From JOPF133 sp035505095 (GTDB lineage: Bacteria; Acidobacteriota; Terriglobia; Bryobacterales; Bryobacteraceae), in the NCBI GenBank assembly GCA_035505095.1, contig DATJRE010000332.1:1-18118 (forward strand): a stretch of 18,118 bases of DNA, written 5' to 3'. Both the position numbers and the translations under genes were made by a program. The notes below the pieces were generated by a model. The model had not been told where the DNA came from and searched no databases. It was given only the letters and a program-made list of their open reading frames with translations. Position 1 is the first letter of the stretch. Every line of letters starts with the position of its first letter. Below, in pieces: positions 13,101 to 18,118 of the stretch.

Positions 13101-13947
13101 CCGGCTGGCGTGGATGGCGCTGACTCTGGCTGCCTGCCTGGCTTGCGGCCAGACCGCGGAGAAGCCGCCGGTGTTTGAGGCAGCGTCCGTGAAGCCCACT
13201 GCCGGCGGGCGGCCGGACCCCATCGGCGGACCCGGCACCAACGATCCCGGCCGGATTCATTATCCCAACTTGAGTTTGCAGCGCCTGTTGGAGATTGCCT
13301 GCGAGGTGCAGCCGTTTCAACTGGCCGGGCCGGGGTGGCTGGATGCGGAGAAATTCGATATCGACGCGGTCGTCCCTGCGGGCGCCACCGAAGCACAGTT
13401 CCACGCCATGCTGCGCAACCTGCTGGCGGAGCGCTTCCAACTGAAGATGCATCGCGAGAGCAAGGAACTCTCCGGCTATGCCTTGGTGGTGGCGCGCGAG
13501 GGCCCCAAATTCCACGAATCGGCGGAAGCTCACGGCACGAAGGATGCGCCCGAAGAGGCGCCGCATGTGCAATTGGGCAAGGACGGCTTTTTTGTGCCGC
13601 CCAACCGGCCGGGGCTGTTTTTCCAACTGGCCGGCATGACCGGCGCCCGCGAAAACTTCCGCCAGTCCACCATGCAGGACCTGGCGCACTCCCTGCAGAG
13701 CCAACTGCAGCGCCCGGTGACCGATGCCACGGGCTTGGCGCGCCCATACGATTTCACCCTGACCTTCGCCACCGAAGGATTATACCTGGGCCGCGGGCGC
13801 ATGCTGGTGAACCCGGCCACGCTGGAGAGCCCTCCCGATATTTTCAGCGCCTTGCGCTCGCAGCTTGGGTTGCGCCTGGAACCACGCAAAATCCCGGTGG
13901 AAATGCTGGTGATCGACCATGCCGAAAAGACGCCCACGGAAAACTAA
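13072..13947 (+). CDS. DUF3738 (TIGR03435) family exported protein, copy 2
   Basis: This 291-residue paralogue of copies 1 and 3 has an Arg-rich start (MPRRFPRRTDRL), a hydrophobic segment (MALTLAACLACG) with a possible lipobox LAAC (19-22), then FEAASVKPT, GPGWLDAEKFDIDA, MLRNLLAERFQLKMHRESKE, TMQDLAHSLQSQLQRPVTDA, TGLARPYDF, and LRSQLGLRLEPRKIPVEMLV with DHAEKTPTEN at the end. The start is ATG 13072, inside the last codons of copy 1: the overlap is exactly 29 nt in another frame. A TTG 6 nt upstream is less likely. There is no good Shine-Dalgarno, which suggests translational coupling. The role is unknown; the context suggests an envelope partner of the M56 sensor protein. Confidence 0.87.
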   Translation: MPRRFPRRTDRLAWMALTLAACLACGQTAEKPPVFEAASVKPTAGGRPDPIGGPGTNDPGRIHYPNLSLQRLLEIACEVQPFQLAGPGWLDAEKFDIDAVVPAGATEAQFHAMLRNLLAERFQLKMHRESKELSGYALVVAREGPKFHESAEAHGTKDAPEEAPHVQLGKDGFFVPPNRPGLFFQLAGMTGARENFRQSTMQDLAHSLQSQLQRPVTDATGLARPYDFTLTFATEGLYLGRGRMLVNPATLESPPDIFSALRSQLGLRLEPRKIPVEMLVIDHAEKTPTEN

Positions 13948-14806
13948 CCGGCTGAACTGGATGGTGGCAGCGCTGTTGGCCCCCAGCCTGGCCCAGGGCC
14001 AGACCTTCGAAGCGGCGTCCATCATGCCGGCGAACCCCAATCTGCCCGATGGCCACATTGTGGTGGGCATGCGCGCGCCCCTGGGAGGCCCCGGCACCGA
14101 CGACCCCGGGCGCATCCGCTACCCCATCATCAGCCTGCGGTTCCTCATCGGCACAGCTTACAATTTGAAGCCCACCGAGAAACTGACCGGCCCCGACTGG
14201 CTGGATTCGGACTTCTTCCAGATCGAGGCCACCATGCCGCCGGCCACAACCATGGAGCAATTTCGCACCATGCTGCAGAACCTGCTGGCCGATCGCTTCC
14301 AACTGAAGGTGCATCGCGAAAGCAAGCAGACGGCCATTTACGCACTGGTGGTAGCCAAAAATGGGCCGAAGCTGAAGGAATCGAAGGAGCAGCAGGACGT
14401 TCCGCTGCCGGAAGACGCCTTCGCGCACCGGCCGCAGGGGCCGCCCAATCTGGGCCCCGATGGCTTCCCCGCGCATCCAAACGTGCCCGCCATAGGCGCG
14501 GGAATCTTCACTACCGTCGGCACCAAGGGCATCCGGCTGACCGCCCGGCAGCAAACCATGCAAGACCTGGCGCACACCCTGAATGCCTTCGCCCGCCGCC
14601 CGGTGGTGGACCAGACCGGCCTGACAGTGAAATACGATTTCGTGCTGACCTTCTTCCGGCCGGGCGCGACCACCCCCGATGGCGAGGCCCTGCCGGAGAT
14701 CTTCAGCGCCATCCAATCGCAGCTCGGGCTGCGGCTGGAAACCCAGAAAGGCACGGCCGAGACGCTGGCGGTGGACCACGTGGAAAAGACGCCCACCGCC
14801 AACTGA
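13919..14806 (+). CDS. DUF3738 (TIGR03435) family exported protein, copy 3
   Basis: The 295-residue third paralogue begins MPKRRPRKTNRLNW, nearly the same as copy 2, followed by the hydrophobic MVAALLAPSLAQG and FEAASIMPA. It keeps GPDWLDSDFFQIEA, MLQNLLADRFQLKVHRESKQ, TMQDLAHTLNAFARRPVVDQ, TGLTVKYDF, and IQSQLGLRLETQKGTAETLA ending in DHVEKTPTAN. Unlike copies 1 and 2 it has no lipobox cysteine, so it is probably cleaved by signal peptidase I and released into the periplasm or beyond. It overlaps copy 2 by 29 nt. At its own end the base change ATG to ACG removes the start codon that the other copies supply for a following gene, and the operon continues after a 5-nt gap with the repressor. 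Confidence 0.87.
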   Translation: MPKRRPRKTNRLNWMVAALLAPSLAQGQTFEAASIMPANPNLPDGHIVVGMRAPLGGPGTDDPGRIRYPIISLRFLIGTAYNLKPTEKLTGPDWLDSDFFQIEATMPPATTMEQFRTMLQNLLADRFQLKVHRESKQTAIYALVVAKNGPKLKESKEQQDVPLPEDAFAHRPQGPPNLGPDGFPAHPNVPAIGAGIFTTVGTKGIRLTARQQTMQDLAHTLNAFARRPVVDQTGLTVKYDFVLTFFRPGATTPDGEALPEIFSAIQSQLGLRLETQKGTAETLAVDHVEKTPTAN

Positions 14807-14811
14807 CTTCC

Positions 14812-15222
14812 ATGAGCCAAATGCGCAAAGACGCCCATCGCAACCTGAGCCGCCGCGAGCGGCAGATTATGGACATCCTCTATCAGCGCGGGCGCGCCAG
14901 CGCTTCGGAGATTCTGGCGGCGCTGCCCGATCCGCCCAGCTATTCGGCGGTGCGCGCCAAGCTGCGGGTGCTGGAGGAAAAGGGCCATGTGCGGCACCAG
15001 GCGGAGGCCCTGCACTACGTCTATCTGCCCACCACGGCCCGCGATACGGCGCGGCGCTCGGCGCTGCGGCACATGCTGGCCACGTTCTTCGATGGGTCGG
15101 TGGAGCAAACCGTGGCCGCGCTGCTGGATCGCTCGGTCGCGGATCTTTCGGAACAGGATTTGGACCGCATCGGGCGGCTGATTGACGACGCCCGGCGGGA
15201 GGCTCAACAGAAAGGGGAATAA
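14812..15222 (+). CDS. BlaI/MecI/CopY-family transcriptional repressor
   Basis: The 136-residue protein has a winged-helix DNA-binding domain (about 11-72; LSRRERQIMDILYQRG, then recognition helix SYSAVRAKLRVLEEKG) and a C-terminal dimerisation helix region with MLATFFDGSVEQTVAALL. Staphylococcal BlaI/MecI is inactivated by cleavage in the matching segment just before the Phe-Phe pair, so T91-F92 is the likely scissile bond if this protein is cut. Repressors of this family bind as dimers to palindromes at their own promoter and are paired with a BlaR1/MecR1 membrane peptidase, which here is the next gene, 1 nt downstream. No Shine-Dalgarno is seen before ATG 14812; ATG 14821 is an alternative. 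The probable regulon is its own operon. Confidence 0.94.
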   Translation: MSQMRKDAHRNLSRRERQIMDILYQRGRASASEILAALPDPPSYSAVRAKLRVLEEKGHVRHQAEALHYVYLPTTARDTARRSALRHMLATFFDGSVEQTVAALLDRSVADLSEQDLDRIGRLIDDARREAQQKGE

Positions 15223-15223
15223 C

Positions 15224-16777
15224 GTGACAGAAATCATTTGGAAGGCAACCATTCTTCTGGTGCTGGCGGGAGCGGGCTACGCGGCTTTGAGGCGCACCTC
15301 GGCGGCGCTGCGGCATTTCCTGTGGACCGGCGCTTTCGCAGCCATCCTGTTGTTGCCGGTGGCGCTGCGGACCGTGCCCAAGTGGCGGCCGGAGCCGGTA
15401 GCGGCGGTCGGCAGCGTGGAATCGGCCACCGTGGTGACGGTACACGGCAGTGCGCCGGCGAAGACGCGCATCGCGTGGCCCATCCTGCTCTGGGCGCTGG
15501 GATGCGCCGCGGTGACCGCGCGGCTGCTGGTCGGAGCGGTACGCACCTCCTGGATGGTGCGGCATGCCTCGGAAGCCCGAGCGGCGGGGCAAACGGCGGC
15601 GGATTTGCGGCGGACCTTAGGCACTTCGCGGCAGGTGCGCATGCTGGAGAGCGCCTCCGCGCCTATGCCACTGACCTGGGGATTGCTGCGGCCGGTGGTG
15701 CTGCTGCCCCAAGGCAGCGCCGATTGGCCTGAAGGGCGCCTGCATGCCGTGCTGCTGCATGAGCTGATCCACGTGCGCCGGTGGGACCTGCTGGCCCAAG
15801 CCGTGGCGCAGGTGGCCTGCTGCCTGTACTGGTTTCATCCGTTGGCCTGGCTGGGCCTGCGATTGCAGCGCCGCGAACGCGAGCGCGCCTGCGATGACGC
15901 GGTGCTGCTGAGCGGCGTGGCGGCGCACGATTACGCCGGCCACCTGGTGGACTTGGTGCGCGGCATGACCGCCCGGCGGAGCGGCCGCTGGGCCGATGCG
16001 CCCGCCATGGCGGAAGCCGCCGGACTGGAACTGCGGGTCCGCGACCTGCTGGCGCGCAATCGCAACCGGCGCCCGTTGAGCCGGTCGGGTGCGGTGGCCG
16101 CCGTGTTGGCCATCGCGGCCGTGTTTGTGCCGCTGGCCGCCTTTACGGCGCTCGCGCAGGTCCCCATGGCCGGGCTGAGCGGCACGGTGGAAGACCCCAG
16201 CGGCGCGGTGATTCCGAATGCCCGCGTTTCGGCCAAAAATCTGGATGGTTCAAACGAGGAGACCACCACAGCCGACGCCGCCGGGGTGTACCAATTCGCC
16301 TCCATTCCGGCCGGCCAGTACACCCTGGAATTCACCGCCCCAGGATTCGCCAGGTACACACTGAAGGCTACGCTGGTGACCGGCTCACCCGCCCGCGTGG
16401 ACGCCCACCTGGCGATCGGGCAGGTTTCGCAAGTGGTGACGGTAAAGGGCCAGGGACCACAGCCAGCGGTGGCGCCGGCCGGGACGCCGGAGCGCATCCG
16501 CGTGGGTGGCAATGTGCAGGTGGCGCAGTTGGTGCGACAGGCCCGTCCCGAGTATCCGGCCGACCTGCAAGCCGCCGGCGTGCAGGGGGTGGTGCGGCTG
16601 CGGGCGATCATCTCGAAGGACGGCACGGTGCTGCATGCCCAGGTGATCAACACGGTGGACCCGCGCCTGGCGCAGTTGGCGCTGGATGCGGTGAACCAGT
16701 GGGTCTACCAGCCCACGCTGCTGAACGGTCAGCCCGTGGAAGTGATCACCACCATCGATATCGACTTCACGCTGTAG
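15224..16777 (+). CDS. BlaR1-like M56 membrane peptidase fused to carboxypeptidase-regulatory-like and TonB C-terminal domains
   Basis: The start is GTG 15224, with AAAGGGG at 15211-15217 and only one base after the blaI-like stop; a longer TTG frame (15182) would be read inside the repressor gene. The 517-residue protein has hydrophobic segments near 6-23, 33-50, 84-104 and 290-310. The M56 zinc site is HELIH (179-183) with a downstream Glu in RERERACDDAVL (near 221). After the last membrane helix comes a carboxypeptidase-regulatory-like beta-sandwich (about 317-408: GLSGTVEDPSGAVIPNARVS, FTAPGFARYTL). The TonB C-terminal domain follows (about 431-517: ARPEYPADLQAAGVQGVV, DAVNQWVYQPTLLNGQPVEV). 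In BlaR1 the peptidase cleaves the BlaI repressor when the outer domain senses a ligand. Here the penicillin-binding sensor domain is replaced by these two domains, so the signal is unknown. Confidence 0.93.
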   Translation: MTEIIWKATILLVLAGAGYAALRRTSAALRHFLWTGAFAAILLLPVALRTVPKWRPEPVAAVGSVESATVVTVHGSAPAKTRIAWPILLWALGCAAVTARLLVGAVRTSWMVRHASEARAAGQTAADLRRTLGTSRQVRMLESASAPMPLTWGLLRPVVLLPQGSADWPEGRLHAVLLHELIHVRRWDLLAQAVAQVACCLYWFHPLAWLGLRLQRRERERACDDAVLLSGVAAHDYAGHLVDLVRGMTARRSGRWADAPAMAEAAGLELRVRDLLARNRNRRPLSRSGAVAAVLAIAAVFVPLAAFTALAQVPMAGLSGTVEDPSGAVIPNARVSAKNLDGSNEETTTADAAGVYQFASIPAGQYTLEFTAPGFARYTLKATLVTGSPARVDAHLAIGQVSQVVTVKGQGPQPAVAPAGTPERIRVGGNVQVAQLVRQARPEYPADLQAAGVQGVVRLRAIISKDGTVLHAQVINTVDPRLAQLALDAVNQWVYQPTLLNGQPVEVITTIDIDFTL

Positions 16778-16907
16778 GAGAAAGAAGCACAATGGGCCGC
16801 GGGCCCGGTAGCAAAGCTTGCGCGGAGTTCATCGTCGGCGATCTTCGTGGCCAGCTCTAGGAATCCCCGCCTAGCGAGCGGCGAGAGAGGCACTCCAGTA
16901 GGCGGAT

Positions 16908-17334
16908 TCAGAAACGCTGCGAGAATGGGTTTTCGATCCTCACACCGGCGATGCCTTGGCCCGAATTCAGGTCTTCGGTGAGGAGTCGCGCGGCGCCAGC
17001 CTTGCGTGCTGCCGCAACGATCAGAGCGTCCTAGAAGCTGATGCCAGCCTCATCCTCGATCCGAAACGCCGCGGAAATCTGGGCCGCGGTGGTATCCACA
17101 CACCATACGAAATAGGTGTCCACAACCGCGCGTGCCGACGGCTTCGACAGCGGTGAGGCAATCTTTCTGGTCACATTCACATAGAACTCCTGTAGCACCT
17201 GTGGGCTGACGGCCCCCGGAGCGCTCGTTCCACAGCTGCCGCAGGATACCGTTCGCGGTGTCGCGTTTTCCTCGCGCATCCACATCGTGGGCGTAGATCA
17301 GTACGTTTGTGTCGATAAACGTTTTAGCGTTCAT
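16908..17334 (-). pseudogene. PIN-domain toxin (VapC-like), broken by a frameshift and a nonsense codon
   Basis: The minus strand first reads MNAKTFIDTNVLIYAHD, the start of a PIN ribonuclease with its first acidic residue in FIDTNV, up to LWNERSG. The sequence then continues in another frame with AVSPQVLQEFYVNVTRKI and RIEDEAGISF, meets TAG (17031-17033) where Trp is expected, and goes on with DALIVAAARKAGAARLLTED and IENPF up to TGA 16908-16910. The frameshift maps to a run of five C (17213-17217), where one extra base explains the change. PIN toxins cleave RNA (often tRNA) using Mg2+ held by acidic residues; this copy cannot make a full protein. It overlaps the antitoxin gene by 11 nt. ATG 17343 is an alternative start. 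Confidence 0.85.
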
Positions 17335-17566
17335 GCAGCTCATCCCGGCTAGCCGAAATCAGCCCACCCAGATGAAAACCCTGGTCGAGCAGGGCCAATG
17401 CCGAGCGCTCAGCGCGCTCATATGCCTCTTCGCCAGCGACCAGGGCTTCCAACTGTTCGGCAAGCAGGCGACTGATTGAGGTCGAACGCCGGGCCGCAAG
17501 GATCTTAGCTTTGCGGACCGTCTCCGGACTGATACTGATCGTGACGTTTTGCTTTTCGTGAGCCAT
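17324..17566 (-). CDS. Ribbon-helix-helix-like antitoxin of the PIN toxin
   Basis: This 80-residue protein has an N-terminal segment NVTISISPETVRKAKILAAR followed by STSISRLLAEQLEALV. That is the beta-strand/helix/helix pattern of ribbon-helix-helix (CopG or DUF6364-type) antitoxins; the charged C-terminal half (GEEAYERAERSALALLDQGF) would wrap the toxin. It precedes and overlaps the PIN gene, as in vapBC-type operons, where the antitoxin binds the toxin and represses the shared promoter. The frame is intact although the toxin is broken. AGGG lies just before the ATG. An operator-like inverted repeat begins 12 nt upstream. Confidence 0.82.
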   Translation of the reverse strand: MAHEKQNVTISISPETVRKAKILAARRSTSISRLLAEQLEALVAGEEAYERAERSALALLDQGFHLGGLISASRDELHER

Positions 17567-17578
17567 GTCCCTAATGTT

Positions 17579-17614
17579 GCACGTCTCTTACGTGCTGACA
17601 CACTGTTTACGTGC
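17579..17614. promoter_or_regulatory. Candidate antitoxin operator: inverted repeat plus a third half-site
   Basis: GCACGT (17579-17584) and ACGTGC (17590-17595) form an inverted repeat with a 5-nt centre. A further copy, TTACGTGC (17607-17614), repeats TTACGTGC (17588-17595) in the same direction 19 bp away, about two helical turns. The position just upstream of the antitoxin start fits autoregulation by a ribbon-helix-helix dimer. Confidence 0.45.
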
Positions 17615-17624
17615 CAGGCTGCCA

Positions 17625-17656
17625 CTTGGGGCGATGCAACCTTGGGCCGATGCAAC
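17625..17656. repeat. 16-bp tandem repeat, two copies
   Basis: CTTGGGGCGATGCAAC (17625-17640) is followed directly by CTTGGGCCGATGCAAC (17641-17656), with one mismatch. No coding role is evident. Confidence 0.7.
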
Positions 17657-17774
17657 CGCGGAGAGCGCCGTGGCAACGCGTGTGCGACGGCAGTCACAGC
17701 TGGCGACGCTCGCGCGGCATGGAGTTGGTCGGCTGCCACCTTGCAAGTAATCGGTGCACCCAAACAGTCTTCCA

Positions 17775-17811
17775 GTGCACCGAGTCTACGCAATTCCGGT
17801 GCACCGAGTCT
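17775..17811. repeat. 13-bp direct repeat with 24-bp period
   Basis: GTGCACCGAGTCT occurs at 17775-17787 and 17799-17811, and a shorter copy GGTGCACC lies at 17753-17760. The three share the palindromic core GTGCAC. Confidence 0.65.
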
Positions 17812-17938
17812 CGGGGCACATTTAGGAACGCCAGTTCCCGAACAGACGAGCGTATTTCGCAGCCATCCGCAAAGATATCTTGGCATACGGCGACGTTTAT
17901 GGCGGTAGGAGAATGAAGAGGAGGTGCTCCCAGCAGCC

Positions 17939-18118
17939 TTACTGCGCGCCGAGGGCCGGTCTTGCCGCTTCGAACCCCGGTTCTAACAATGGCAACGTCA
18001 ACGTGATCTTCTGGTACGGAACCTTCGGGATGATCGATCCCCATGCCCCGTGGGTGAGTTGAACGAAGCCGTACCTCTTCATGGTCTTCAGCGTCCGGGA
18101 GAGATTGGACTTCGTTCG
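17939..18118 (-). CDS. DNA-binding (winged-helix) regulator, C-terminal part, truncated by window edge
   Basis: The minus strand is open from the right edge for 59 codons to TAA 17939-17941. It begins RTKSNLSRTLKTMKRYGFVQ and continues LTHGAWGSIIPKVPYQKITL to the end GAQ. SNLSRTLKTMxRYGxV is the recognition helix and wing of a MarR/HVO_A0114-type putative DNA-binding protein. The beta-rich tail with VPY and the ITLTLPL segment also fits that group, whose members are often found beside toxin-like genes. The N-terminal part lies beyond the edge, so partner and function cannot be judged. Confidence 0.62.
   Translation of the reverse strand, partial: RTKSNLSRTLKTMKRYGFVQLTHGAWGSIIPKVPYQKITLTLPLLEPGFEAARPALGAQ

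Larger units (their letters stand above)
17567..17938. other. Intergenic stretch with operator-like and short direct repeats, no convincing gene
   Basis: Several overlapping open frames cross this stretch on both strands, but they lack domains, ribosome binding sites and consistent composition. What can be seen is the inverted repeat upstream of the antitoxin, a 16-bp tandem repeat and a 13-bp direct repeat (listed separately). The region lies between two minus-strand genes that both look like toxin-antitoxin or regulator components, and it may be scar tissue of repeated insertions and losses. Confidence 0.5.

Noticed and set aside
15182..15223. TTG start extending the M56 protein by 14 residues into the repressor gene
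   Set aside because: GTG 15224 has AAAGGGG at a good distance and the membrane segment begins directly after it; the extension MTTPGGRLNRKGNN matches no family feature.
16794..16806. GGGCC-GCG-GGCCC as terminator of the M56 operon
   Set aside because: The stem is only 5 bp and no T-run follows; not enough to call a terminator.
16778..16907. Possible extra minus-strand coding remnant (PPTGVPLSPLARRGFLELAT)
   Set aside because: The peptide has no family I recognise, no start, and lies in a different frame from the PIN remnant; it may be decayed toxin-antitoxin DNA or chance.
17213..17217. C5 run in the PIN gene as a phase-variation switch
   Set aside because: Five bases is short for slipped-strand switching, and a second lesion (TAG at 17031-17033) would keep the gene off in any case.
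17753..17811. GTGCAC repeats as a CRISPR array
   Set aside because: Units are only 8-13 bp, spacing is irregular, and no cas genes are present.

Overview
The window is GC-rich DNA that most probably comes from an acidobacterium of the Bryobacterales / Candidatus Solibacter type. The grounds are three tandem DUF3738 (TIGR03435) genes, a paralogous family expanded in that lineage, together with a sedolisin (S53) protease, a M56 peptidase fused to a carboxypeptidase-like domain, and many exported proteins. The lineage is inferred from family content and was not tested by a search. No rRNA, tRNA, CRISPR array or complete insertion sequence was seen.

Positions 1-1100 (minus strand): the N-terminal part of a metallo-beta-lactamase-fold hydrolase runs off the left edge. 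Next come a bacteriohemerythrin and a C-terminal scrap of what looks like an aldo/keto reductase, whose homology stops beside an 8-bp tandem repeat. Positions 1200-5373 (plus strand): a 12-bp-arm hairpin, an exported S53 pro-protease, then a Tat-exported YtcJ-type amidohydrolase with its own extended -10 promoter and strong ribosome binding site. A small secreted beta-rich protein (5689-6069, minus) is divergent from the next operon.

Positions 6116-12073 form one tightly packed plus-strand operon: a membrane-anchored HAMP-SpoIIE (PP2C) phosphatase, the bifunctional NAD(P)H-hydrate repair enzyme Nnr, TsaE (tRNA t6A synthesis), a FabL-like enoyl-ACP reductase, a DinB-family protein and an exported metallophosphoesterase. 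Genes overlap or lie within about 15 nt. At two junctions a 5- or 6-codon minigene links the stop of one gene to the start of the next by back-to-back ATGA overlaps.

Positions 12119-16777 are the most interesting part: a consensus-like promoter with a perfect 14-bp palindrome over the predicted transcription start, followed by three DUF3738 genes in tandem, a BlaI/MecI-type repressor and a BlaR1-type M56 membrane peptidase whose C-terminus carries a carboxypeptidase-like and a TonB C-terminal domain. The first two DUF3738 junctions have identical 29-nt overlaps, so the conserved C-terminal tail of one protein is read in another frame as the N-terminus of the next. I infer a self-regulated envelope-sensing module in which the DUF3738 proteins are exported partners or outputs of the BlaR1-like sensor.

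Positions 16908-18118 (minus strand): a toxin-antitoxin remnant, with an intact ribbon-helix-helix-like antitoxin, a PIN toxin broken by a frameshift and a nonsense codon, an operator-like inverted repeat upstream, an intergenic stretch with short direct repeats, and the C-terminal part of a DNA-binding protein entering from the right edge.
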